A DNA stretch of 64,000 bases. It comes from Ignavibacteriota bacterium (GTDB taxonomy: Bacteria > Bacteroidota > Ignavibacteria > Ignavibacteriales > Melioribacteraceae). Made by a program: the position numbers and the translations under genes. Location: NCBI GenBank assembly GCA_016713565.1, contig JADJOX010000001.1, forward strand, positions 248,001 through 312,000. The letters run 5' to 3'. Shown here in pieces: positions 26,263-34,579 of this stretch; the first letter of the stretch is position 1, and each line of letters begins with the position of its first letter. The notes below the pieces were generated by a model. The model did no database searches and was not told where the DNA came from. It saw only the letters and a program-made list of their open reading frames with translations.

Positions 26263-26629
26263 TAATACTCCGTTAGACAATCGTTTGTCTTATAACTTTT
26301 AATATGTGAATGTATTTCTACCAAAAATTATCGCAAAATATGTTGCATAGTTTAGATTTTTTAGGAGCATTATTTTACAAATTTTAAGATTAGGCTTTGA
26401 TTTCAGTTAGTTTGTAAGTAGAATCATTAAATTATTCAGGTTATCTCAAATACAGACAAAATGTCTTTATGTTATAATATTAAATTAATTCATTATTTGA
26501 ATATGTTGGGTCAATAATATATTTTTATACTATAAAATATATTATTAGGTCTGTATTGAATCCTATCAGAAAAAATTCATTTTCACCCAAAATTATTCAA
26601 TTTATAAATCCGTTTTTAGGAGGTAATTA
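26263..26629. promoter_or_regulatory. Divergent intergenic region upstream of sdhC and the chemosensory operon
   Basis: This is 367 AT-rich bases without a gene, between two divergently transcribed operons, so it should hold both promoters. The clear elements are a perfect Shine-Dalgarno AGGAGGT at 26618-26624 for sdhC, the inverted repeat at 26513-26546, and a small AGACA-AAA-TGTCT repeat at 26454-26466. I could not fix promoter hexamers with confidence. Confidence 0.6.
26513..26546. repeat. 13-bp perfect inverted repeat upstream of sdhC (candidate operator)
   Basis: AATAATATATTTT (26513-26525) is mirrored by AAAATATATTATT (26534-26546) with an 8-base centre. It starts 117 bases before the sdhC start codon. 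The size and symmetry would suit a dimeric regulator, but pure A/T content means chance symmetry is also possible. Confidence 0.5.
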
Positions 26630-27304
26630 ATGAGCTGGCTTTTAGATCGCTTAAATTCTTCCATTGGAAAAAAAATTATTATGGCAATTACTGGGTTATC
26701 GTTATTGTTTTTCCTAGTAATTCACCTTGTTAATAATTTATTACTTTTCGCTGGACCAGAAGTGTTTAATAAAAATGTTGAACAGCTTGAATCAATTAAA
26801 CCAATAATTAGAGTTGTAGAAGTTGTTTTACTTTTAATATTTGCATTGCATATTTATAACGCATTAAAATTATATTTTGAAAATAAAAAGGCCAAACCGC
26901 TTAAATATGCTGTTGATGCGTCTTCACAAAACAGCACTTTTTATTCAAGATATATGACTGTTTCCGGAATAATTATTTTGGTATTTCTAATAATTCATTT
27001 GGCAACTTTCTGGAAAACATTCAATTTCGACGCTCATAAATTAGAGGTTGAATTTCCGTTTTACACAATCGTTCAAGATGCATTTGCAAATCCAATTATT
27101 TCAATTTTCTATATTGTTGTGATGTTCTTTTTGGGAATTCATCTCAATCATGCGTTTCAAAGTGCTTTTCAAACATTTGGACTAAGAAATAAGAAATTTA
27201 CATGGGTAATTGAAAAATTTGGGACATTAATTGCAATTGTAATTACAATTGGTTTTGCGTCAATTCCGGTAATTTTTTACATAGCTTCGCTGGGAGGTAA
27301 ATAA
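26630..27304 (+). CDS. sdhC: Succinate dehydrogenase/fumarate reductase cytochrome b subunit
   Basis: A 224-residue single-chain membrane anchor with five predicted helices and conserved histidines (LVIHLVNN, ALHIYNAL, LIIHLATFW, GIHLNHAFQS) suited to binding two b hemes. This is the type-B anchor found with CAB operons in Bacteroidota, epsilonproteobacteria and Bacillus, and it handles quinone reduction or quinol oxidation. A consensus AGGAGGT precedes the ATG, and the stop overlaps the sdhA start (TAATG). Confidence 0.93.
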   Translation: MSWLLDRLNSSIGKKIIMAITGLSLLFFLVIHLVNNLLLFAGPEVFNKNVEQLESIKPIIRVVEVVLLLIFALHIYNALKLYFENKKAKPLKYAVDASSQNSTFYSRYMTVSGIIILVFLIIHLATFWKTFNFDAHKLEVEFPFYTIVQDAFANPIISIFYIVVMFFLGIHLNHAFQSAFQTFGLRNKKFTWVIEKFGTLIAIVITIGFASIPVIFYIASLGGK

Positions 27305-29214
27305 TGGTAAAATTAAATTCGAAAATTCCGGAAGGAAATATTTCCGAAAAATGGACAAATCATAAATTCAATATGAAACTTGTCAATCCGGCGAATAAAA
27401 GAAAGTATGAAGTAATTATTGTTGGAACGGGATTGGCCGGCGCTTCTGCTGCCGCAACTTTAGGTGAATTAGGTTATAAAGTAAAAGCGTTTACTTATCA
27501 TGACTCATCCAGAAGAGCTCACTCAATTGCTGCTCAAGGCGGAATTAATGCCGCTAAAAATTATCAAAATGACGGAGATTCCATTTATAGATTGTTTTAC
27601 GATACCGTAAAAGGCGGAGATTTCAGATCTAGAGAAGCTAATGTTCATAGACTTGCGGAAGTCAGTAATAATATTATTGATCAGTGTGTCGCTCAAGGCG
27701 TTCCTTTTGCAAGAGAGTATGGCGGAACTTTGGCCAACAGATCATTCGGCGGCGCTCAGGTTTCAAGAACATTTTATGCAAGAGGTGAAACGGGACAGCA
27801 GTTATTGCTTGGTGCTTACAGTTCTTTAAATCGTCAAATTCATGATGGAAATGTTCAAATGTTCCATCGAAGGGAAATGCTTGATATTGTAATTGTTGAT
27901 GGAAAAGCAAAAGGAATTGTTGTAAGAAATTTAGTTACAGGCGAAATTGAAAGTTATTCGGCCCAAGCGGTAATTTTGGCTACCGGCGGATATTCAAATG
28001 TATTCTTTCTATCAACAAGCGCTATGAATTGTAACGCAACTGCAATATGGCGAGCTCATAAAAAAGGAGCGCTTTTTGCAAATCCATGCTATACTCAAAT
28101 TCATCCAACAGCATTACCTTTGCATGGGGAAGGACAATCAAAATTGGTTTTAATGAGTGAAAGTTTAAGGAACGATGGAAGAGTTTGGGTACCTAAAAAT
28201 GTAGGAGAAAATCGAAGTCCTGAAAATATTCCGGAAAGCGAAAGAGATTATTATTTGGAAAGAAGGTATCCTTCATTTGGAAATTTGGCTCCTAGAGACG
28301 TATCCTCAAGAAGTGCGAAATATGTTTGCGATGAAGGAAGAGGAGTAAACGGAGGTCGTTCGGTTTATTTAGATTTTGCAGATGCAATTAAAAGAATTGG
28401 TGCTGAAAAAGTTAAAGAAAAATACGGCAATCTTTTTGAAATGTATGAAAATATTACCGGTGAAAATCCTTATAAAGTCCCTATGCAGATTTACCCGGCA
28501 CCACATTATACAATGGGTGGACTTTGGGTTGATTACAATTTGATGAGTACAATAGATGGATTGTTCATTCTTGGCGAAGCTAATTTTTCAGATCATGGCG
28601 CAAACCGACTTGGTGCAAGCGCATTGATGCAAGGTTTAGCGGACGGGTATTTTGTTATTCCATATACTTTAAGCAATTATTTCGCAAGCGAAAAACCCGA
28701 AAAAGTATCGACTGATAAAAATGAATTCAAAGATGTTGAAAAGAAAGTAAAAGATGAAGTAAATAAATTGCTTTCAATAAACGGCAATCAAACAGTTGAT
28801 GAAATACATAGAAAATTGGGTGAATTATTAATTGCGGATGTGGGAATGTCGCGTGAAAAAGAAAAATTAGAAAAAGTTATAAAATCAATAAGTGATTTAA
28901 GAGAAGAATTTTGGAAAGACGTAAAAGTTGTTGGAAAAGGCGAGGAATTAAATCAAACATTAGAACGAGCCGGAAGGGTTGCCGATTTTCTTGAGTTAGG
29001 CGAACTAATGGCGGTTGATTCATTAAATAGAAATGAATCTTGCGGCGCTCATTTTAGGGAAGAATATCAGACTGAAGACGGAGAAGCGATACGTAACGAT
29101 GACGAATATGCTTATGTCGCAGCTTGGGAATATGAAAAAGCGGGTAAATGGAATCTGCATAAAGAAGAATTAAATTTCGAGTATGTTAAATTAGCAACAA
29201 GGAGTTACAAATAA
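27304..29214 (+). CDS. sdhA: Succinate dehydrogenase/fumarate reductase flavoprotein subunit
   Basis: A 636-residue flavoprotein that oxidises succinate or reduces fumarate. The FAD-binding loop GTGLAGASAAATLG lies near residue 41. The histidine for covalent FAD attachment is in RRAHSIAAQGGINAA near residue 70, and active-site segments include QIHPTALPLHGEGQSKL near residue 260 and APHYTMGGLWVDYN near residue 397. The sequence type groups with Bacteroidota/Chlorobi and epsilonproteobacterial enzymes. Direction cannot be told from sequence. With MutAB and Mmd nearby, both succinate oxidation and fumarate reduction for propionate formation are plausible. Its start and stop each overlap the neighbouring gene by one base. 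Confidence 0.95.
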   Translation: MVKLNSKIPEGNISEKWTNHKFNMKLVNPANKRKYEVIIVGTGLAGASAAATLGELGYKVKAFTYHDSSRRAHSIAAQGGINAAKNYQNDGDSIYRLFYDTVKGGDFRSREANVHRLAEVSNNIIDQCVAQGVPFAREYGGTLANRSFGGAQVSRTFYARGETGQQLLLGAYSSLNRQIHDGNVQMFHRREMLDIVIVDGKAKGIVVRNLVTGEIESYSAQAVILATGGYSNVFFLSTSAMNCNATAIWRAHKKGALFANPCYTQIHPTALPLHGEGQSKLVLMSESLRNDGRVWVPKNVGENRSPENIPESERDYYLERRYPSFGNLAPRDVSSRSAKYVCDEGRGVNGGRSVYLDFADAIKRIGAEKVKEKYGNLFEMYENITGENPYKVPMQIYPAPHYTMGGLWVDYNLMSTIDGLFILGEANFSDHGANRLGASALMQGLADGYFVIPYTLSNYFASEKPEKVSTDKNEFKDVEKKVKDEVNKLLSINGNQTVDEIHRKLGELLIADVGMSREKEKLEKVIKSISDLREEFWKDVKVVGKGEELNQTLERAGRVADFLELGELMAVDSLNRNESCGAHFREEYQTEDGEAIRNDDEYAYVAAWEYEKAGKWNLHKEELNFEYVKLATRSYK

Positions 29215-29966
29215 TGGCACATTCAAGCATTAATTTAACATTGAAAATTTGGAGACAGCAATCTGAAACTACAAAAGGGAATTTTGAAGAATTTAAAGTT
29301 TCCGTTTCACCTCACGCATCTATTTTAGAATTACTTGATGAATTAAATAACAGATTGGAAAAGGAAGGAAAAATTCCTATTGCCTTCGAAAGTGATTGCC
29401 GCGAGGGGATTTGCGGAACTTGTGGATTAGTTATAAACGGACATCCTCACGGACCATTACCAAAAACAGCAACATGTCAATTGCATATGCGTAACTTTAA
29501 AAACGGCGATACAATTTTTATTGAGCCGTTCAGAGCATCCGCGTTTAAAATAATTAGAGATTTAATTGTTGATCGAAGCGGATTTGATAAAATTCAACAA
29601 GCAGGTGGTTATGTTTCCTTTAATACCGGAAGCGCGCCAGACGCAAATGCAATTCCAATTTCAAAAGAAATTGCTTCCTTAGCATTAGACGCGGCTGAAT
29701 GTATTGGCTGCGGCGCATGTGTTGCAGCATGTAAAAATTCTTCGGCAATGTTGTTTGTCGGCGCAAAAGTTTCGCAATTCGCGCTTCTGCCGCAAGGTCA
29801 ATCAGAAAGAATGGAAAGAGTTGATGCAATGGTTGCAGCAATGGACGAAGCTGGGTTTGGAAGCTGTACAAATACCTATGCTTGCGAAGCTGAATGCCCC
29901 AAAGGAATTTCTGTATCAAATATTGCAAGAATGAACAGAGATTTTATTAAATCAATTTTTGTTTAA
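29214..29966 (+). CDS. sdhB: Succinate dehydrogenase/fumarate reductase iron-sulfur subunit
   Basis: A 250-residue electron-transfer subunit. The N-terminal 2Fe-2S ferredoxin part has the cysteines of DCREGICGTCGL near residue 63 and the later TATCQLHM cysteine. The C-terminal part has CIGCGACVAACKNSS (4Fe-4S) near residue 163 and the CTNTYACEAECPKG cluster for the 3Fe-4S centre near residue 222. It closes the sdhCAB operon and its ATG overlaps the sdhA stop codon. Confidence 0.95.
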   Translation: MAHSSINLTLKIWRQQSETTKGNFEEFKVSVSPHASILELLDELNNRLEKEGKIPIAFESDCREGICGTCGLVINGHPHGPLPKTATCQLHMRNFKNGDTIFIEPFRASAFKIIRDLIVDRSGFDKIQQAGGYVSFNTGSAPDANAIPISKEIASLALDAAECIGCGACVAACKNSSAMLFVGAKVSQFALLPQGQSERMERVDAMVAAMDEAGFGSCTNTYACEAECPKGISVSNIARMNRDFIKSIFV

Positions 29967-29979
29967 GTTAATCTAAATT

Positions 29980-30038
29980 GGAGGTTTTTTATAATTAGGT
30001 CAAAAATTAAAAGAGAATTAGAAAGTTGTGATTCATAG
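29980..30038 (+). other. Orphan Shine-Dalgarno with 15-codon remnant frame
   Basis: A strong GGAGG (29980-29984) follows the sdhB stop by 13 bases. No ATG, GTG or TTG stands at the right distance; the frame at that spacing begins ATA ATT AGG and ends at TAG 30038. It may be the remnant of a fourth operon gene whose start and body were lost, or a chance motif. Confidence 0.35.
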
Positions 30039-30126
30039 CACTTAAAGAATATTATTATCTTTATAAGATTCTATGTTGCATAAATATTTTAATCTAATTA
30101 TTTAATTTAAGAAAAGAATAAAAAAT

Positions 30127-31002
30127 ATGAACAATATTGTACTTTCTGTGGCTGCTCCAAAAGGGGGAGTAGGAAAAACTACTACGGCAGTCAATATTGC
30201 AGTTGCATTATCACTCAAAAATAAAAAAACATTACTTCTTGATGCAGATCCAAGCGGTTTTGCAAGTTCCGCATTCGGCTATGATGAAGATAAAATATTT
30301 GGGAATGTTATGGATTTGTACAAAAAAACCAAATCCATTCATTCTATAATTCATAAAACCGAATTGAGGTACTTGGAAATTATTCCTTTCGCAAAAATTA
30401 ATTATGATGAAGAAGTTGTTTTTAATGGTTTAACGAGTGATAAAAGTATAATCAAAGAAGCTGTCAATCAAATTAAACATAAATATGATTACGTAATTAT
30501 TGACTGCCCGCCATTTCTCTACGGATCAACTATTAATAGTCTTATTGCAACCGATTATTTAATCATTCCGGTGAAATCTTCAAAATTTTCATTAGAAGCC
30601 GTTGATAAAATGATGAACTTTGTAACAGAAATTAAAAAATATGAAAACCCAAAATTGCAAGTTGATGGACTGCTTTTAACTATGTACGAATTAAATACAA
30701 AAGCGGCGTTTAATACAAAAAAAGAATTATTTGAGAAATATCCGAATTTGGTTTTTAAAACCTCAGTACCAAAAAATACCGAAGTTGCCGAATCTACATT
30801 TTATAATAAACCTATAATTTTGTTTAATTCCGAATCGAAAGCCTCTAAAGCGTATTTGAAATTAGCCGAAGAATTGATAGAAAAGCACGAAACTCTACAT
30901 TTAATGGGAGTTACCGGTTTTGATAATTTGGATTTTTTGGACGAAGAGCCCGTCCAAAAAATTGAAAATGAAAATCAAGAAATAATTTATTTCGCAAAAT
31001 AA
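30127..31002 (+). CDS. ParA/MinD-family ATPase (orphan)
   Basis: A 291-residue ATPase with the deviant Walker A motif KGGVGKTTTA near residues 12-21, the LLDADPSGFAS switch (residues 38-48) and a Walker B-like YVIIDCPPFLYGS. These proteins position chromosomes, plasmids, flagella or chemoreceptor arrays by ATP-dependent surface binding. There is no ParB gene next to it, so it is unlikely to be the chromosomal segregation ATPase. The nearby response regulator and the chemosensory operon make a role in placing a signalling complex possible, which is inference. The C-terminal tail of about 35 residues is acidic and variable. Confidence 0.88.
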   Translation: MNNIVLSVAAPKGGVGKTTTAVNIAVALSLKNKKTLLLDADPSGFASSAFGYDEDKIFGNVMDLYKKTKSIHSIIHKTELRYLEIIPFAKINYDEEVVFNGLTSDKSIIKEAVNQIKHKYDYVIIDCPPFLYGSTINSLIATDYLIIPVKSSKFSLEAVDKMMNFVTEIKKYENPKLQVDGLLLTMYELNTKAAFNTKKELFEKYPNLVFKTSVPKNTEVAESTFYNKPIILFNSESKASKAYLKLAEELIEKHETLHLMGVTGFDNLDFLDEEPVQKIENENQEIIYFAK

Positions 31003-31007
31003 TTTTT

Positions 31008-31505
31008 CTAGTTTAAAAATATTCTTCTGTCAATTAAAGAAGTTTCTGAATTTAATTTTTTAAGCGTTTTATTTTGTCTTTCAAGTAATGTTACTCTAGA
31101 TTCCAGATTTTTTAAACTTAAAGTAAGATCTTTATTTCTTTCGTTCATTACTTTTGCAATTTTCTCTAATGTAGTTTCAATATTGAATGGCTTTAAGATA
31201 TAATCTTTAACTCCGAGAGCCAAAATTTTATTTAATGATATTTTTTCGTTAACGGCAGAAATTACAATTACGGGAATATTTCTGTGCATTTTTCTTTGAC
31301 GTAATTCTTTTAGAAAATCATATCCATCCATATTCGGCATCATATAATCTAAAAGTATAAAATCAGGTTTGCTTATTGGCACAAGCTTCAATGCTTCTAA
31401 TCCATCTTTCGCGGTATAAACATTGCAGTAAAATTTTCTTTTAAGAATATTCTTAAGTAAAATTTGTGTGCCGCTGTTATCTTCAACTAATAATACATTA
31501 AACAT
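31008..31505 (-). CDS. Single-receiver response regulator with C-terminal coiled coil
   Basis: A 165-residue response regulator. Residues 1-120 form a CheY-like receiver with the acidic pair in LLVEDNS, the phosphorylatable aspartate in FILLDYMMPNMDG (Asp54), the conserved Ser in VIVISA and Lys in LKPFN. Residues 125-165 are a coiled coil (KNLESRVTLLERQNKTL) with no DNA-binding or enzyme domain. It therefore most likely acts by protein contact. It is convergent with the ParA-like gene, 5 bases apart. Confidence 0.9.
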   Translation of the reverse strand: MFNVLLVEDNSGTQILLKNILKRKFYCNVYTAKDGLEALKLVPISKPDFILLDYMMPNMDGYDFLKELRQRKMHRNIPVIVISAVNEKISLNKILALGVKDYILKPFNIETTLEKIAKVMNERNKDLTLSLKNLESRVTLLERQNKTLKKLNSETSLIDRRIFLN

Positions 31506-31707
31506 TTTATTCTCCGCAAAAAAATAGTAATTTCATTTAATTTAAAGAGTAAGGCAAATTCAATTTTGAGGTTTTATTTGCTTTAATCTTTGTGTGAAAA
31601 TAATAGAATCCGGTTATTTCAATTTGTGTTTTGGCACACACCTGTAACTACTTTATTTAAAAATGTTGTGCTATATTAATGCACAAAAATTTTGATATTG
31701 AGGAATT

Positions 31708-32187
31708 ATGGAAATTCTAAGTATTACTCTTAGTTCTGTAATTGTAGTTTTGATAATTTATTTGATTTATTCAGAAATAAAAAATTCTATCAGAATTGAA
31801 AAAGTATTAAAAGAAAATAAAAAATTTTTGGAATCAATTGAAAAGTATGTAGAAATTTTTAATGAGCATAATGTAAAGAATCTTTTAAGTGATGGAATTG
31901 CAGAAGATTCAGAAGCTCAAGCAACTATAATATCAATAAAAGATGAATTTAAAAATAAACTGCTTAAAAAAAATTCTAAATTTACCGAAGAACATGAAAT
32001 ACTTATCGATTTTGTAATTCTTAATTTATCATTGCTTATTAGAATCCCTCCAAGTTTAAGAAAAAAATTGATTGATCAATCAACCGAGAATGAAGAAATT
32101 AAAGAAATTTTAATTTCAAAACTTAATACTATAGAAAAGCATTACGCACCGGTTTCAATTTTAGATATTGCAATTTCTGAAAGTTGA
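31708..32187 (+). CDS. Hypothetical membrane-anchored protein
   Basis: A 159-residue protein with one N-terminal membrane helix (residues 4-22) and a charged, helical cytoplasmic part, probably partly coiled coil (IRIEKVLKENKKFLESIEKY). The ATG has a GAGG sequence 5 bases upstream. No known domain is recognised. It sits among small signalling genes on both sides, and no function can be given. Confidence 0.65.
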   Translation: MEILSITLSSVIVVLIIYLIYSEIKNSIRIEKVLKENKKFLESIEKYVEIFNEHNVKNLLSDGIAEDSEAQATIISIKDEFKNKLLKKNSKFTEEHEILIDFVILNLSLLIRIPPSLRKKLIDQSTENEEIKEILISKLNTIEKHYAPVSILDIAISES

Positions 32188-32503
32188 ATAAGTGAATTAA
32201 TTACAAGTGATTTCCTGCCCAAAAATTATTTCAATATGAGTCACTCTTAAATAAAAATCTCAAAAATTTTTTATTAAATTGGACAAGATGTAATTTTTAC
32301 ATCATTAGTTTAATTCAATTTTATTTATTTTTTATTCATAATCAAACTTTTATACAATTGCCTAAACATTATTTGTAATATTTTGGCATAACACCATTCT
32401 ACTTCTGCTTGGTATAGTTATTGTTGTAAATCCCGCTAAAATGATAATTATCAAAAAAAGGAAAATCGGCAAGTTTTTTAATTAACAAAGGGGAGTATTA
32501 ATA
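32188..32503. other. Intergenic region with two short palindromes
   Basis: This is 316 bases with no gene. It holds GATGTAA-TTT-TTACATC at 32287-32303, which may end the upstream transcript or be an operator, and the 12-base palindrome TGATAATTATCA at 32442-32453. A Shine-Dalgarno GGGGAG sits before the gene at 32504. I see nothing else. Confidence 0.5.
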
Positions 32504-32722
32504 ATGGAGCTATCATACGAAACTTCTTTATCAGCATACATATTGCTTCAAGAAGTAGAGAGAGAATTAAACATCAAAGAAACACCTGAGGAAAGCAGAA
32601 GAAACGGCAATTTCAAAAAAATATTAATGAGGTGTAATAAGGTTATAGAAAAACGTTACACAAATGAGGAACAGCAAATTAAACTAAAAACATATATTGA
32701 AAATATTTTTTTTCAAGATTAA
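32504..32722 (+). CDS. Small hypothetical protein upstream of a histidine kinase
   Basis: A 72-residue charged helical protein (MELSYETSLSAYILLQEVER at its start). The ATG is well placed behind GGGGAG. No domain is recognised. The kinase gene begins 62 bases downstream on the same strand, so the two may be cotranscribed, and the small protein could be a partner or regulator of the kinase. That is only a positional guess. Confidence 0.6.
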   Translation: MELSYETSLSAYILLQEVERELNIKETPEESRRNGNFKKILMRCNKVIEKRYTNEEQQIKLKTYIENIFFQD

Positions 32723-32784
32723 ACAGTCCAGTTGAATAAAATGTCTAATAAGAAAACTATTATTCATCTTAAAAGAAGAATGCA

Positions 32785-33549
32785 ATGAGTGATTATCTTG
32801 AGCGATTAACAAAAATATCTGATTTAGAAAATCTGCAAAACAAACATACGGTGGGAATTCCTGCATCTAAAGAGAATAATGCCTTCTTTTCAATAATTTC
32901 GCATAATATTAAAAATCCGTTTACTACTTTAATTGGGTTTACGGATTTGCTTTATGAAGATTATGAACTATTAGATGATGTGGAACGCAAGTTTTATTTA
33001 AGCGAAATAATTAAATCAGCTCAGTTTACCAATAAATATTTAGAAAGATTTTTTGAATGGATCTATTATAAAAACGGTAAGGTTAAAATCAATATTGAAA
33101 GATTAGAGTTGAATGAACTAATTAACTATTCTATAAATCTTATCTTCAAAAAATTCAATACTCAGAATATTGCTTGCGATCTTGGTAATCAGATATTTGT
33201 AAAAGGTGATTCCGAATCAATAATAAAAATTATTTATTATGTTTTGGAAAATGCAGTTCTTCACTCAGGCAGTGAAAATGAAATTATTATTAAATCGCAA
33301 ATTGATTTTTTTAATCAGAATGTTATTGTTACAATAAAGGATTTTGGAAAGGGAATGTCGGAAGATCAAATTGCAAAATTATTCAAAATAAATGAAGACA
33401 TTACATTAAATTCATGCAGCGATACAAAAGGAACGGGATTAGGCTTAATTTTATCGGATTTATTAGTTAAGATAAATAACGGAAAAATTTCTGTTAGCAG
33501 CAAATTGAATGAAGGTGTGGAAGTTAAAATAGAATTACCAATTTCATAA
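32785..33549 (+). CDS. Soluble sensor-less histidine kinase
   Basis: A 254-residue kinase core without membrane segments or a recognisable sensor domain. The phospho-acceptor is His40 in FFSIISHNIKNPFTTLIGF. The ATP-binding domain shows the N box (ENAVLHSG), the G1 box DFGKGM and the G2 box GTGLGLIL. The first 30 residues are too short for a sensor domain, so input probably comes from a partner protein. A plausible partner is the single-domain receiver protein encoded at 31008-31505, but that gene is on the other strand. Confidence 0.88.
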   Translation: MSDYLERLTKISDLENLQNKHTVGIPASKENNAFFSIISHNIKNPFTTLIGFTDLLYEDYELLDDVERKFYLSEIIKSAQFTNKYLERFFEWIYYKNGKVKINIERLELNELINYSINLIFKKFNTQNIACDLGNQIFVKGDSESIIKIIYYVLENAVLHSGSENEIIIKSQIDFFNQNVIVTIKDFGKGMSEDQIAKLFKINEDITLNSCSDTKGTGLGLILSDLLVKINNGKISVSSKLNEGVEVKIELPIS

Positions 33550-33624
33550 ATTAATTTAATTTCTTATGAAACAATTCGATTATCACAATGCAGTTGTTCA
33601 GAAAATTAATAACTCAGGAGAACT

Positions 33625-33822
33625 ATGACCAACATCACTCTTGATGAAGCCAACAAAATTGCCTCTAAATATTTCAAGTTGTTAATTGATCGTCATACTG
33701 CTCAAGGATTTTCCGCTCAAGTCGTAGAAAAAAAGGAAGATAAAAGTTCATCAAATTTTTATCTGGAGTTTTGTAATGCGGAAAAATGTAAGAAAAGCTA
33801 CAAAATTGTAGCTACTCACTAA
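33625..33822 (+). CDS. Small hypothetical protein with C-terminal cysteines
   Basis: A 65-residue protein with a good CAGGAG Shine-Dalgarno sequence. It has an amphipathic helical start (TLDEANKIASKYFKLLIDR), a charged middle and two cysteines near the end (EFCNAEKCKK), spaced as a possible metal or disulfide pair. A strong terminator follows 20 bases after its stop, so it ends a transcript. No family is recognised. Confidence 0.6.
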   Translation: MTNITLDEANKIASKYFKLLIDRHTAQGFSAQVVEKKEDKSSSNFYLEFCNAEKCKKSYKIVATH

Positions 33823-33841
33823 CAACTCTATTATTTAGCTT

Positions 33842-33874
33842 AAAAAGGGTAAATTATTTTTACCCTTTTTTTTT
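33842..33874 (+). terminator. Strong Rho-independent terminator
   Basis: The 12-bp stem AAAAAGGGTAAA (33842-33853) pairs with TTTACCCTTTTT (33859-33870) and continues into a T-run to 33874. It separates the kinase/small-gene unit from the perR gene. Confidence 0.9.
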
Positions 33875-33907
33875 CTTGCAGTTCAATTCCAGATTTCATA
33901 TATTACC

Positions 33908-33930
33908 TAATAATAATTATCAAATAATAA
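33908..33930. promoter_or_regulatory. Putative PerR box upstream of perR
   Basis: TAATAATAATTATC followed by AAATAATAA lies 9-31 bases before the perR start codon. It resembles the near-palindromic TAATAATTATTA core found before the peroxiredoxin and dps genes and the known TTATAATnATTATAA PerR box, suggesting autoregulation. Confidence 0.5.
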
Positions 33931-33938
33931 ATGTTAAG

Positions 33939-34364
33939 ATGGAATTTCAAAAGAAAATAGATTTATTTATAGAGAAATGCCGAACTAATGGTTTAAGCGT
34001 TACTCCACAGAGATTAGCAATTTATAAAGCTCTTGTAAAAGATAAAACTCATCCAAAGCCGGAAACTGTGCATAAAAATATTTTAGGTGAATTCCCAACA
34101 ATTTCACTTGCTACTGTTTATAAAACTTTGGAAACTTTTGAAGAAAAGGGAATAATTTCGGTAGTCACGCCATTACATGAAACTGTACGATATGAAGCCG
34201 AAATTGAAAATCATCATCATATAGTTTGCGTTAGGTGTAAAAAAATATTAGATGTTCATGATCCGGAATTAAATGAATTAAAAGTGCCTGAAATTTTATC
34301 CGGACATAGTTTTATAAATTATAATATTCAGTTTAATGTTATTTGCGATGATTGTAAGAATTAG
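33939..34364 (+). CDS. perR: Fur-family peroxide regulator (PerR-like)
   Basis: A 141-residue metalloregulator. The N-terminal winged helix includes SVTPQRLAIYKAL and the recognition helix region ISLATVYKTLETFEEKGII. The C-terminal dimer domain has the metal-site histidines HHHIVCVRC and the two CxxC pairs (CVRC and CDDC) that hold structural zinc. The ATG at 33939 begins MEFQKK; an in-frame ATG at 33876 overlaps the upstream terminator tail and is unlikely. I call it PerR rather than Fur or Zur because peroxiredoxin and Dps genes follow immediately and share an operator-like sequence. The metal-sensing residue set was not tested further. Confidence 0.85.
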   Translation: MEFQKKIDLFIEKCRTNGLSVTPQRLAIYKALVKDKTHPKPETVHKNILGEFPTISLATVYKTLETFEEKGIISVVTPLHETVRYEAEIENHHHIVCVRCKKILDVHDPELNELKVPEILSGHSFINYNIQFNVICDDCKN

Positions 34365-34445
34365 CTAATAATTATCTATTAAATTTCATTTGGATAATTA
34401 TAGTAAAAAAAGGAACTTATTTATAAATTATTTCTAAAAGTTGCA

Positions 34446-34471
34446 GCCGTATTATTTACGGCAATTTTTTT
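34446..34471 (+). terminator. Terminator behind perR
   Basis: GCCGTA (34446-34451) pairs with TACGGC (34457-34462), followed by AA and seven T. A near-identical hairpin, with the same following 34 bases, stands before dps. Confidence 0.75.
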
Positions 34472-34510
34472 AATAATAAATAATAATAATTATTATCTAA
34501 TAATTATTGA
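34472..34510. promoter_or_regulatory. Putative PerR operator/promoter of the peroxiredoxin gene
   Basis: An A/T-only tract built of TAATAATAATTATTAT (34481-34496) and a second palindromic half TAATAATTATTG. It ends about 70 bases before the peroxiredoxin start. The same 34-base block (34463-34496) recurs exactly at 35253-35286 before dps. Confidence 0.6.
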
Positions 34511-34579
34511 ATCTTTTTGAAAATACTCGCATCTTATTTATAAAATAAATTTATTCACATGCAAAATAGGGAGTTACAA

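Noticed and set aside
31631..31650. Possible sigma-54 promoter (TTTTGGCACAC) before the membrane-anchored hypothetical gene
   Set aside because: The GG element is not followed by GC at the required 10-base distance. A similar string at 32384 fails the same test.
32442..32453. TGATAATTATCA as a Fur box
   Set aside because: Only 12 bases of symmetry and not the 19-base Fur consensus; no iron gene nearby. Kept only as a palindrome.
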